Assembly (NCBI GenBank): GCA_004431415.1 | Contig: QPMI01000010.1 | Location: 62,001 to 126,000, forward strand | Origin: Cyanophora paradoxa | Lineage: Eukaryota > Glaucocystophyceae > Cyanophorales > Cyanophoraceae | Direction of reading: 5' to 3' | Length of the DNA stretch: 64,000 nt | Shown: positions 45,001-56,393 of the stretch, in pieces | How the letters are laid out: every line of letters begins with the position of its first letter | How positions within the stretch are numbered: position 1 is the first letter of the stretch | Notes under the pieces: model-generated | The model's input: the letters and a program-made list of their open reading frames with translations, nothing else | What the model was told of the DNA's origin: nothing | Database searches by the model: none | Position numbers and translations under genes: made by a program

Positions 45001-48000
45001 AGTGCAACGAGCTCACCCTGGCATCGCTGCACGCGTGGGCGCCTTTCAACTCTCCAATGTCTTCCACCACAACGGGCGCCGCCCTGGCTCTCCCGCCCTC
45101 CGTCCCCGCTGTCATCCGCGCCCTTGCCGCCAAGCAGTCCGGTGTGCTCGTCGGCACTGTTCCTGCCAGCGTCGCGTCAAGCCTGGCGACGTGCAGCGCT
45201 GGGAGCGACGTGCGGTTCATCACGGTGGAGGTCGTGCGCAGGGCTCTGCAACAGGCGCCGGCGCCGCTTCTCTCCGCCGCAGCGGACGTGCGTGAGGTGC
45301 TTCTGCATTGCCTGGAGCCGCCAGGGTCACCAGTGCCGACCGGAAAAGATCTCGACGGCATCCTCGCCTTGCCCACTTGCGACGGCGCCATCTCTCGCCT
45401 GCGCATCGGCAATGCATCTGGTGGCGCTCGCGCACCAGCTCCGCTCTTCATCAGCCACGTACACCATCGTCAGCTGCTTCCGGGGCTCGAGCGCCGCTTT
45501 CTCGACGTCGATCCGTCCACACCTCTGGGCATGCGACTGGCAGAGGTCGCGCGAGGGCTGCAAGCCGTGCAAATAAATGTGGCCGTCCTCTCCGTTGAAG
45601 CTCTCTGCGATGCGTTCGGATCCGGAGGGCTGCTGCCGAACGAGGACGTCATCGACAAGAAGCAGCTTCTGCCACCGCTCAGTGCCGCCTGGATGCAGGC
45701 TGTGTGGGAATATTCACGCGAGTGCAACTCTACTCTATTGCTTGAGCGATGGCCGCTGCTACCGGTCCTTGGCGACAGCCTCGTGCGACTTCCTGCACTG
45801 CCAGCTTCAGCAGTCTTCGCGGGCAGCGGTCGGCTTCCGACCGACGTTTGTGCGAGTCTTCAGCGGGTGGGCGTGCTCTGCGTTGACGACGGTCCAGCGG
45901 GCATCGCCAGTTTCGCGGCTCTTACCAACTTCGTGCATCCTGGCGCGTGGCAGGGCGTCATCATGATCAGAGCGCTGCAGGGCGTTGCCGTCCGCAGTGG
46001 CACATCGATCGTGCAGCTTGCCGCGAGGGCTCCAGATGCAGACGTTGTGGCTTTCCGGGACTTCGTTGCTGCATCGGCGGGTCGTCACCTGTCGGAGGAC
46101 GACCAGCAGCTGCTCCGGCCTCTCCCACTGTTCGAGTCGTTGGAGTTCGGCACACGCATAGCGCCTGGCGATCAGGGCGTCGCCATCGCCCCGGACGCCC
46201 AGGGCTTCCCGATTAAGCTGGGCGCCGACCGCCTCTTCAAGCGATCCTCGCGCGATGTCGTGTACCTTCTGGAGGCGCTCGGCGTGCAGTCGCTCACCTT
46301 CTGCGACTACGTGCAGCGGAACGTCGTCGGCGACGTGCTCGGGCAGCTCACTGCCGTCCAGGACGCCGTGATGCTGGCCGTGCTCGACCAGCTCCCGTCG
46401 CTGTCTCAGATGGAGCGCGGCCGCGTCATCTCTTCCGTCCGCACGCTCAGCTTCGTCGCATGTGGCCACGAGGGCGGCAGGCGCGCGGCTCCAGCGGAGC
46501 TAGTCGATCCGCGCGACTCCGACGCGTGCAAGCTCCTGCCCGAAGGTGGGCCGTTTCCTTTCGGCGTTTATGCGAAGGAAGAAAGGCTTGCGGTGCTTCG
46601 CGAGATGGGCCTTCGGAGCCATCTCAGCTCCGACGAGGTCGTCAGTATCGCTCGTTCTGTCGCGGAAAGCGGACGAAGCTCCGTTGGTCGCGCTTCGCTT
46701 CTGCTCAAGTACATCCACATGCACAAGCACTCGTTGGGATTCTCCGACGAGCTTCGAAACGAGCTGGCCTCCATCTCGTGGCTGCCTTTCCTCGCGCGCC
46801 CCGCATCATTCCCCAGAGAGCTACCATGGCACGGGGCCGGCGACTCTGGATCCGACGGAGCACGGCTGGCGGCCCCGAAAGACGCGTTCCCGCGCAGCTG
46901 TGAGAAGCTCGTTTCGGCGACGCGTCCTCTCGTCGATGCAGGTCTGAACATCGTGGCGGGACCCATTGCGGAGCTCTTCGGGTGGACCGTACGCGTTGAC
47001 GTCGACGCTCTCGCTGCTGAGATCAACGCTCTCCGGCAAGCCGTGTCAAGTCAGCCTGCGGAGTGCGAGCTGTCGTCCGAGGCTGTCACTGCGCTCGAGG
47101 AGAAGACGCGGGAGATCTACGGCTGCTTGGCCAGGATGGACGGTCCCGAGCTCGAGAAACTTGCGAAAGGCTGGTTGGAAGGAGAGCAGCCGTGGTACTG
47201 GACAGGCGTCTCGTTTCTTCCCTCGTCGCGCCTCCAGACTGTGAGCACGAAGGAGCAAGAACAAGATGCGATGGCCTCATTCAGCGTGCCGCCTGTCCTT
47301 CACTGTGTGCCGCTTCACGAATCTATTCGTCTCAAGGCCCTCTTCACCGCCCTCAAAGTGCAAGAATTCGAAAAGTACAGCCGGGAGGCGGTGGTGGAGG
47401 CGCTGCGCGAGAAGCAGGCGTCGACTGGCGAGCGTCCTCTCTCCGAAGCCGAACTACGCGGCGTCTGCGCTGCTCTGCACTTCGTCTGCAAGTGCAAGCC
47501 GGAGGACAACGCCGATCTCGCCGACCTGCGCCTGCCGGCCGGCAACGGCGTGCTGCGGCCGGCGTCGGAGCTGCTCGAGGCTGACATGGACTGGCGCCAG
47601 CTCACCATCGAGCTTGAGAAGGTGTTCATGAGCGGCTAATTGCACTCGCACTTCGCTAGAACGCCTGCAAGAGCATTGATCTCGATCTTGCAGGTGGTGC
47701 ACCGAAAACAGGTGCTAATATATTTTATATTCCGCGCTCGCAGCTTCCTGCCCGTGCCGGGGGAGACGGGCCTGCCCGTCCACGTGAACGCTGCCTTCGA
47801 GCTCGCGTCGAACCGGCGGGACCTGCAGACGGGCCAGAACGCCGCCACGCAGGCCGCCGAGCTCTCGCCCCTCAACGCCCTGTACGTCAACGTGGTGCTC
47901 CCGCAGGCCTACGCGCGCTTCGTCGAGGAGGTGGTCGCCCTGAAGGATGTCCACGCCGTCCTCCAGAGCTGGCCGGGCTACCACTTCTCCACGCGGGAGA

Positions 48001-51000
48001 GGTGCGCATGCTTGCTGCCGTGGTGCTTTCTCGCTCGCCCGCGCTGATCCGGTCCGCGCCTGCAGGTACATGCCGTTGCAGCGGAAGACGCTGCAGTTGC
48101 TGTTCGACCGGCCCGTCCTGCCCCGCTACGCGGCCGGCGGCGGTAGCACCCGGGGCGAGTCCCGCGATCGCGAGTTCATCAAGGCCAGCGAAAGTCTGTT
48201 CTGGAAGCCCGCCGCGGAGCCGGCGCCGGCGCCGCCCGCCTCATCCTCGCCTTACGGATCCGGATCGGCCCTGGCTTCGTCGGCGTCGTCGTGGGCGTCC
48301 GATCGCGACGCCCGCGCGCGCGTTCTCGACGCCGTGCGCCCCGTGATGGACTGCCTGACGGCCGTGGGTGTGCTCCTCGTGGAGGACCTGCAGCACGCCG
48401 GCCGCCCGTACTCGATCGCCTCGCTCTTCGAGGACGCCAAGTGCGCCGTCAGGTGGCTCGCCGCCGAGGGCGTCCGCGCACGCCTGCGCGAGGAGCCAAT
48501 GTCGACGGCGGCCCAGCAGTACCTCCAGCGCGTCGACTTCAGGGAGCGGCTGGCCGTGCTGGCCTTCTGCCTCTCGGACCTGCGCGGCGAAGTCGCCCCG
48601 GCGCAGCGCGAGCAGCTCGTCGGATGCCCGCTCGTGTTTCTGGAGGGCGGCCGCGTGGAGAAGCTGCAGGCGCAGGCATTGGGCTCCACGGGGCATCTCG
48701 TCGTCCCCGCGAAGCAGCTACCCCTCTTCTCCGCACAGCAGCGCGCGAACTTCGTCAGCGACGCCCTGCGCACGCTCCACACAAGAGAGCTCGACCTTCT
48801 CGTCGCTTGCAACCTCAACGTTCGCTGTCTCACATTCGCCGCCCTCGTCGACCTGCTCAAGCAGCCCGGGACGCCCTTCGCCGGCCACCGGGGGCGGGAC
48901 GTGCCCATGTCGGCTTCGACCGATGTGTGGCCCGGCGCGCTCTGGGACTTCGTGTTTCCCGAGGCTTCGAATTCGAGGCGCACTGGCGCAGCGCTGACCG
49001 CTCGCTCCCTCCTTGATTCGCTGAAGGATTGGCCGGTGCGATAAATATTCGAGGTCGACGTCCACTTCATTAATTTCTCGAGGTCCACTATCGATTGCAG
49101 GTCATTCCAACCGACGACAAGCACCTCTTCCGGCCCTCCTCGCCGTCGGTCGTGCTCCGCTCCTGCGATCCTCGAGTGAAAGGCGCCCTTCTCAAGCTGG
49201 GCGTCCGCACGGCCGAGCCTACCTGGTTGGCGAGGTACGACGCCGTGGGAGCAGCATGGCAGCAGATGCAGGATCCGGAGGGACAGACCTTCCTCCCCTC
49301 GCCCGCCGCCATCAACGTCCTGCACGCCATCGGGGAGAGCTCCCGCCGCCAGGGCATGGCGGCCGCCCGACTCTGCGGCTCGGCCGGCCTCGACGCACGC
49401 GAGCGCCAAAACCTGCTCTCCGTCCTCTCCACGAGCATCGCCAGCGCTAGCGAGGAGAACGGGCGACTCGACGCGTGCCGCCTCCTGGGGGCCCTCCCCC
49501 TCTTCGGTGCACCCGCCCGGCCCCCCAAGCGCTAGCCCTTCCCCGAGGCTGAACCTGATCATGATCATGACACGCCTGTATGCGCAGAGCTGGCGTTCCA
49601 GCACGGAATCTTTGTCGCCCTCCACCACTCGCAGCTGCCCGACAGCGACGTCGTTGCGTTGGTGCAAAGCGTTGGCACTGAGGCGCTGCACACGCCGTCG
49701 CAGCGATTCGTGTCGCTGCCGCGCCACCTCGCCGACATGAAGTGCCACGAGGAGATGCAGAGTCGAAACTACCGCGCCCCGACGATTGCTGACGTGCTCG
49801 GCATCTCGCGCGTCGAGCTGGCGCCGTTCGTCGTGCAACACTTGCTGCCAAAGTTTTCACACTGGAACAGCGCGCTACGCGAGACCGTGATGCTCGCCCT
49901 GCTCGACGTCATAAGGGGCGGGGTGGCCGCGGTCGCGAAGCCGATCACCCAGCAGCTCAAGTCACAATCCTGCGTGCGGACGTCGGGTGGGCGGTGGGTC
50001 GCCCCTTCTGAAGCGCTCATCCCGCACGTTGTCCTCTTCAGTAGGGTAACCCAATCGCGAAATTAAATTAAACCCCTTCTCATAGGGCGAAATTTAGACT
50101 GCTTTATAATTATTTTGACGCCCGCCAAGGTGTACGAGGGCCAAGACATCTTCCCCGCACCCCGCTTTCTCGAGCAGGAGCGCTGGCTCGCCCTCGCCGA
50201 GCTCGGAGTGGCGCACTCCGAGCGCGCCCCCGCGTCGCTCCTCCGCTGCGCCCGCGAGGTCGCCCGCCAGTGGTCGGCCCTGGGCGCCGTGGAGGGCGAG
50301 GCGGCAAACAGGGTCGCGGCCCGCGCCAAGCTCGTGCTGGAGGCGCTCTCGGCGGCGCTCATCACGGCGGGCCCGGCGCTTGCGCACAGGGGCGAGGGCC
50401 CCGCCTCCCTTGAATTTCTGAACGAGTTCGGCTCGATCGCGTTCGTGCGGCCCGTGTTGCACGCGGACCTCGCGTCCAGCATGGGCCGCCGCGTCGCCGA
50501 CGCCGCGCCGCCCATCCGCTCCGCCGTACCCCTCTCCGCCTGCACCCTCCTCCATGTCATGCACGAGGCGCGCCCCTCGGGCCTTTAAATTCATCTCCTT
50601 CTGATTGCGTGACCGGAGCGCAGCGCTCGCCCGACCGGTGGTTCGTCTTCACGCAGCGGCCCCTCCTCGCCCTCGACGCCCTCTTCCGCCCCGAGGCGCG
50701 TTTGAAAATTTGAAAATTTAAATTTGAACGCTGACGTCGACCGCGCGCCAGGTCCTCGACGCCCTCGGCGTCTGGCGGAGCGCATCGGACTCGGCCCCGC
50801 TCGAGCCCGTGCTTCGGCACCTGCAGCGCCTCTTTGGCGCCGCCGGCGGCGCCAGCGAGGCCGGCGCGTGGCTACGAGCGGGGGGATACGCCGTCCAGGA
50901 CGTCGAGACGGTACTACGCCCGCTGTTTTTCATTCGCACGCTGTTAGCTGCACTCCTATATTGGAAACGGGGTAGGGCCCCCGTTTCCTGTCACTTACAA

Positions 51001-52782
51001 AATGACGAGTCTGCTCATCTCCCGATCCGGCTCCGATCCGGCGAGCACCCAGCTAGCTCGACCTACCCCGTTTCCAACCGGCGGCCGGCCCAGTCAGAGG
51101 CTCAGAGCCCGAGCAGAGGCCGCCGCGTGCCTGTTAATTCATGGCGCAGATCGCGGTGGAGTGCCTGCGGTACCTGCACGCCAAGTGCGGCTACGGCGCC
51201 GAGCGCGTCTCCCTCGAGCTCCTCCAGCGGCGGGACCGCGTGACGGCGGCGCTGGCCCCGCTCGCCGTCGTGCCGGCGCGGCTGCGGGGCGGCGGGCGCG
51301 GCCTCGTCCCCTGGGGCTCCCTCATCTACGACGAGGCCGAGGACGAAGACGCCGAGGACTTCATTGCCGTGCGCCCTTATTACTTATGAGCTTCGATCAT
51401 TATATTATAATGCTAGCTATTTACCACAACCTACTTTATAAGACCTCCAATCAACAATACTTTTTGTGTGAACTCTCCGAGCTCTCGCGAGCTCTCCGAG
51501 CTCTCATATAGGCGTTTCTCCATTCAATTTATCCCATCCCGGCCCCTCGAATTTAAACGTACGCGTATAAATATATTCGCGAGCTCTTTACGTTTTCGTG
51601 CGCATGCGCAGGTCCCCCGCGCGTTCCGACCCTTCAAGGAGCTCCTCCTCGCCCTCGGCGTGCCCCTGCCCGACAACCTCGGTGCGAATCAATATATTGA
51701 TATTCTTTGTCTACCAATTTCGCACCTCTTTCGAATTCGAGTTCGAGTTCGAATATGCGCTAAGTCCCGGCGCGCGCAGCCGAGCGGATCCGGATCACGG
51801 CGCCGAGCCACGAGCGGCTGCTGCGGACGGGGGCGCTCCGCAAGCTGCGGCTCGCGAACCACGGGGACCCCGAGAAGCTGCGCGACTCCCTCGCCGACGT
51901 CCACTACGAGGTCGAGAAGAAGTGCGCTATATACTTATAAAGCTACACACGTGTTTCTAATGTTAATAAATATCAATCTTACGATTCGTTATTGTCCCCC
52001 TGTGCACGTGATGTATTTATAATATCACGTACACACGTTTCTGATTATAATGTCACGTCCACTATGAGGTACACACGTTTCTAATTATAATATCAATCTT
52101 TCGATACGTAATGTTAAATTATATTAATTAATAGTCTCCTTGTGAAGTATCTCTGATCATGACGTTTTAATTTGTGGCCGGATGCAGGCCTGTGCGGGCG
52201 CACCGCTTCGTGCTCTCGGACCTCCCCTACTTCGAGATGGCGCTGCGCCCCGCCGCCGGCTGGCCGGCCGGCTCCCCGGAGGCCCCGCTCGCCGTCCCCG
52301 ACTGGACCCACCGCGCCTTCTGCGCCTTCCTCTACTACATGCACGCTCTCTTCCTCATTTAATTTCGTACCCGTTTCGTTTTAGAGTCTGATGGGATGTC
52401 AGGTACACGTGCACGCTGCCCGGGGCGCGGCGGGGACCCCCCCCGGAGGCGCCGGAGGGGGGCCTGGGCTGCTGGCCCGAGGGGGCCCTCTCCCCAGACG
52501 AGGCGGTGGAGCTGCTAGAGGCCGCCGAGCGCTGCGGCATCGCCCACCTCCGAGAGGCGAGCTCGAGCGATCTCGCGGCTCGCCGATCCAGTGCGCCCCG
52601 CCGCTGACTCGGCGGGTTGCCGGCCTCAGAGCGTGGAGAAGTACGTCGTGGACCTGCGGATGGTGACCCCCGCGACGGTCGGGGCCCTGCGGGAGGCCGC
52701 GGAGGCGTACAGTGCGGACCAGCTGCGGGCTCAATGCGAGCGCGCCGCGCAGGAGTTCGCTCGGCAGCCCACCGCCTCGTGA
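33079..52782 (+). CDS. Sacsin-like giant protein with C-terminal BTB domain
   Basis: Thirty-one exons (first 33079-33163, last 52630-52782) join in phase to about 3,947 residues. Sacsin-type modules pair a GHKL (Hsp90-like) ATPase fold with a long helical repeat; human sacsin is a chaperone-like quality-control factor. Module 1: N-box REVLQNAADAGAS (about 29-41), LAYNDRPF, GQWGYGFTSIYHLTD, FDPHAPSGG, GTLFRFPLR. Module 2: RELLQNADDAGAT (about 1381-1393), LCAYNDSTF, GRFGEGFSS, CPNQFEPF, GTLFRFPLR. Module 3 (from about 2745) has only the late FLPVPGETGLPVHVN part and helical repeat, with no ATPase. Each module has GLPVHVN-like and LYDPEVADL-like boxes. A BTB fold follows (DVHYEVEKKPVRAHRFVLSD, then FLYYM-YTCTLP) from about 3785. 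Largest exons: 40135-41614, 41704-43009, 44782-47621, 48066-49035. Five introns need GC donors (40041, 43118, 50696, 52341, 52557). Confidence 0.88.
34453..36906 (+). CDS. Nested gene: coiled-coil nuclear-type protein with acidic tail
   Basis: Lies wholly inside intron 6 of the sacsin-like gene, same strand. Exon 1 (34453 to about 35416) is Ser/Pro/Ala-rich with basic clusters (PRRKRVVAAP, PKRVSRKRAAAA, KQQCKRRKCD) that look like nuclear localisation signals, then RFRIEEEDAALYRRLTGC. Phase-0 exons from 35486, 35801 and 35960 add coiled coils (REELQQKCSSLERELPDL, NLEEECEELQNQNAALQ, KEVEELEAVIEYLYM). A later exon has NRMHSTLAHLAFWARV and GGGWNKDLDMLKQIMTHQRR, and the tail is about 60% Glu/Asp (36640-36890). 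Junctions near 36090-36190 and 36520-36570 were not resolved. No family recognised; the late part faintly recalls the C-terminal region of KDZ-type transposases. Confidence 0.55.
36920..38949 (-). CDS. Nested gene: unrecognised basic protein with Pro/Ala tail
   Basis: Convergent with the previous gene (stops 14 bp apart) and also inside sacsin intron 6. Exon 1 (38949-38371) starts MKQSKRKEPSLWDDGFDEA and has an FVICSV...LARVEGEF beta-rich section. After a 59-nt intron, exon 2 (from 38311) has DPHIYVCKQIMTFPGDGSFQ and a basic KRVAKKK. A further intron ends at 37928 before ENIVAQVAHVATPIDPKTGQ, and a 54-nt intron (to about 37742) precedes VLGPSGVAQASKRV. The last 110 residues come from GC-rich (GGCAGGGCGGCGG)n DNA and are unreliable. 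I do not recognise the family. Conserved phases and the absence of stops support a real gene. Confidence 0.6.
50961..51077. repeat. 16-bp perfect inverted repeat in a sacsin intron
   Basis: TTGGAAACGGGGTAGG at 50961-50976 is matched by its reverse complement at 51062-51077, with an 85-bp loop, between exons 50752-50910 and 51150-51368. Could be a small foldback insertion. Confidence 0.65.
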
Positions 52783-54079
52783 TCGTGTGTATTTATACAC
52801 GTATACATATGATCATGAGCCGGTGTGCGGGGTCGGTTTATAATTAAATTTTGGCGTCGCTCGGCCCGGCGGCTTGTACATCTGTGACTCAGTAATAATC
52901 TCGCGATATCTCATTTCTCTGGCTAAAGCTTCGCGTCCAGGGAGTGAGCCAAGGCCTGCCAGGCTGCAGCTGTGGGGGCCGGAGCTTACATTATTAGGAG
53001 TAGAATTAGAGTACATAATTAGGTGGGGGCGGGGGAGGGGAGGGGGTAAGAAGGGGGGATTCAATTGCAATATGGAGTAGATTGATACATAATAAGTAGC
53101 TAAATCTAATCGCAAATTCGACGGGAAAGAGCTAGGGGGCCTACAGACGCAGCGGGCGGGATACACGGGAAGGAGAAGGGGTGTGATGGGAGAGGGGAAG
53201 AGGGGGGGGGACAGGGGGGGGGACAGGGGGGGGCTGAGGGGGCGGGGGCGGCAGGGGTAGGGATAAAGGGGGTTGAAGGAGGATGGGTGGTGGAGGTAGA
53301 GGGGGGTCAAAGGGGGGTGGGGTTGGGGATAGAGGGGGATGCATATGGGTGGGGGAAGTATAGAGAGGGGTTGAAGGGGGCTGGGGCTGGGATAGAAAAA
53401 AGTGGAGGGGGGGGGAGGGAAGGGGGTAGGGAATTCGAAGCCTGGGGCACGAGCGGCCCCTAAGAGGCCGACGGGCGCCCCGCGAACATGCCCGCGATGA
53501 AGGCCTTCGCCCTGGCGAACAGCACGCGCGAACAGGGACGCGCTCCATCCAGGCTCCAGGCCCCGGAGGATCTGGCGGACCGGTCGGGCGGGGCGGGGCG
53601 CGCGGGGGCGGGGGCGAGGGCGGGGGCGGGCACCTTGCAGCGTCGGATGGAGGCGGACGCGACGGACTGGGGAGCACGGAACGGACTTCGAGCACATCTG
53701 GAGGCGGCCTCCTCCGGGTCGAACCCGAGGGCCGCCGGCACGGCGCAGGAGCTGCCGGGGAGCGCCCCGGCCCGCCCAACTCGACGGGCGCCGAGGGCGG
53801 CGGGTAGGGGAAGCCCTCGGGCCTGCGGCGGGGCGTCGGAGGGGGCGGCGCGGGCGGAGGCGCGGGCGGGGGCGCGGGCGGACCAGCCCTCCGGACCAGC
53901 CCTCCGGGAGACGGATGGCTAGGAAGAGGGGGAGAGGGAGGGGTATGCAAGGGTGGAGAATGGGGATAGGGGGGGGATGGGGCTAAGCGGGGGGCGGGGA
54001 GGGGCAGGGCCCGGGGGGGGGGGGGGGGGGGGGGAGACGAGGGATGGGAGGACTAAGAGGAATGCAAGAGCGAACGAGG
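52783..54079. other. Intergenic between convergent genes, G-rich low complexity
   Basis: 53020-53430 is AGGGGG-type low-complexity DNA, and 54013-54034 is a 22-G run. Pro-rich frames on the minus strand (52813-53950) are products of that composition. A short minus-strand segment ending VLFARAKAFIAGMFAGRPSA (to about 53470) reads like protein but has no clear start. Confidence 0.4.
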
Positions 54080-56300
54080 TCACGCCCTCCACGGCGCCGA
54101 CGGGGACGGGGACGGGCGCCCCCCGAAGATGGCCCGGAAGGATTCGCCCACCTTCCCCTCCCAGTGGTACCGGCGGCCCAAGTCGACATGCAGGGCGACC
54201 TCGGGGCGGAGGCCGGCGAGGACCTGACGAAGGCGGATCCCGGACGCTTGAGCGCGACGGCCAGCGGCCGCGGGCGCCACGGGCGGGGCGGGCACCTCGT
54301 AGGGGCGGAGATAGGTTGGGTCGACGTCGATGTCGCGGGGGGAGATGCGGCAGTCCAAGTGGAGAGACTCGAGGGAGGGGAGGGCCAGGATCGACTCCGC
54401 CACGGCCCCGTTGAGCAGTCGGTCATATCGAATTCGCAGGGTAAGATCCACGAGGGCGCGCCGCACGCCGTCGCTCGAGAGGAGCGCGGCGGTGAGCTCG
54501 GGCGGCGGCAAGCCTGCGGGACGGAAGATAGTGAGCGATCCGCATTGTTATGCACGCGTACGCGGACGTTCGCGGTCGCTTCGCTTACTGTTGAACTCGA
54601 TGCCGAGCCTGGACAGGCGGGGTAGGCCGGAGATCGCCTCGGCCAGGGCGCGCAGAAAGGCGGAGTCTTTCGCGTCGTCGCCACTCCGTTCGATATGAAA
54701 CAGCGCGTCGCGCAGGCCCGCGATGCGGCCGAGGGCCACGACGGCTGCGGGCGAGTGCTTGTCCGCATCGAGCTGTGAGGGGATCCGATCAGTAGAGCTC
54801 GCCCACTGATCCCCCCAAAAGGCGAGAAAGGCAGCTGCAGTGGAGAGGCACGGCTAGTGCTAGGGCTCGAGCTCTCCAATCTCGTCCGGCATTGCGTTTC
54901 TCCCGCGCAAGCATGCACCCGCGGCCGCGCGCGCGCGCACCCGCAGCGGTCTGATGGACTCTAGCTTCGGCATACGGCTGAGGGCAAGGAGGCCGTCGTC
55001 GGGACTTGTCCAGACGTGCCTAAGGGAAATTAAAAACCTGGACAATGTAAGGCAGGCATGCATGCATACGCACTCGTACCGATCCTCCTCGGTGACGAAT
55101 GCGATGGAGCGAAGGCTCTTGCCGGCGGCGCCGTCGGCCAGGGCCGCCAGTCCGCCGGTGATAAGCTGAAACACGGCCGAGGTGGAAATCAAGACGATCT
55201 GCTGGAGATGCGCCAGGGGCGCGAGGGCCGTCAGGACTCCGGTTGCTGATTCACTCTTCGAACGAAGTCGGATAGACTGCAGGAGGGGACAGGCATCCGC
55301 GATGGCTGCTGTTCTCTGCTGATCGAAGCCTTTGTCGGGAGAACCAGATGTAAGAGAGAGGGACCGCAGCTTGCTGAAAGGGGCAAGGGCGGCCCGCAGC
55401 TCGGCGGCGGCCGGCCACTGGAGGAAGGTGGCAGGGGCCGCCTTTCGACCCGTCGCCGAACTGCAGCTGAAGCTGACGCTGATGCTCTCCAGATCTAGAG
55501 CGCTCGCCGCCCCCTCCGGCGGCCGCAGCGCCCGCAGCGCTTCAAGCAGGTAGTTCGACAAGAAGCCGCGGCCAACTTGCTCCCAGAGCTCGAGGTATCT
55601 GTAGGGCGATGAAGTCCGACCGCTAAAGTATTCACCGATGGACGGGCGCCGAATTTCCGTGGGTGCATCGTACGCGTTGGAGAGGTGCAGCAGCTCGATG
55701 GACACCTCCCGCGGCTGGGCCGAGCCGCTGTGGCTGCGGACGATGGCACGGAGAAGGCCGCACGCCGCCTCTACTCTGCGCCGGTGGAGATGCTCCGCAT
55801 CGCTTTCGTAGTCCAGTCCTAAGAGCCGCGAGAGCTCGGGCCTGAGCGACACGCTCGCGCCCGCGCTGAGCCGCAGCTTTCTCGTCTCGAAGAGCGCCGA
55901 TATGGCTCGGTACACGTTCTCGTCACCCTCCTTGCTCGCCTCTTCCGAAGATTGGCCGGCGCCGCGGGTCACTTCAAGATATCGATCGACTTCGACATCG
56001 ACGTCCGCGGCCCTGATCCGCAGCTCGAAGCTCGCCCACTCCGTCTCCTCCACCACCCGCCGCCACCGCCTCCGCTTCGACGTTAGCTACGAAGCGCGCG
56101 CGGCGCAGTGCAGGAGACGCGAACCTGGACACGCGGCGCAGGCGCCAGCCCTCTTGCGGCCCGAGCGCCTTGAACACGTCGCCCAGAACAGCGTCCGGCA
56201 GCACATCGAACGCTCCCGCAGCTGCTGGCGGCTCTTCGACGCGGGCCCGCTTCTCCGGGCGCCCGCCTGACATTGCGCGGGGATCACTGCCGCACTTCAA
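54080..56300 (-). CDS. F-box protein with leucine-rich C-terminal region (paralogue)
   Basis: Five exons (56300-56125, 56069-55080, 55019-54941, 54772-54589, 54513-54080) join in phase to 620 residues. The F-box is split by a 55-nt intron: LPDAVLGDVFKALGP, LRRVSR then RWRRVVEE. The body (WASFELRIRAADVD, LSAGASVSLRPELSRL, EAACGLLRAI, PREVSIEL, LRSLSLTSG) and the leucine-rich exons (LESIRPLR, LSRLGIEF, LESLHLDC) match the minus-strand gene at 11412-18173 exon by exon, except that its last two exons are one exon here. It lacks that gene's Ala-rich and tandem-module N-terminus and begins MKCGSDPRAMSGGRPEKRA. Probable SCF substrate receptor. It stands head to head with the OGT gene, with 93 bp between the start codons. 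Confidence 0.78.
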
Positions 56301-56393
56301 AATGCGCTCTCCGCGCCCACAACGCGCTCAAGCCCGCTCTTTAAAAGCACGTCGGACAAGCGGCCGCTTTCGAATTCGCATACCCGGCAAGTC
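56301..56393. promoter_or_regulatory. Compact bidirectional promoter between F-box gene and OGT
   Basis: Only 93 bp separate the two divergent ATGs, so core promoters and 5' UTRs must be shared or overlap the genes. GAATTCGCATACCCGGCAAG, just before the OGT start, is retained at the 18.4-kb copy. No TATA box seen. Confidence 0.45.

Noticed and set aside
52813-53950. Long proline-rich minus-strand frames
   Set aside because: Products of the AGGGGG low-complexity tract; no conserved start, domain or splice pattern.
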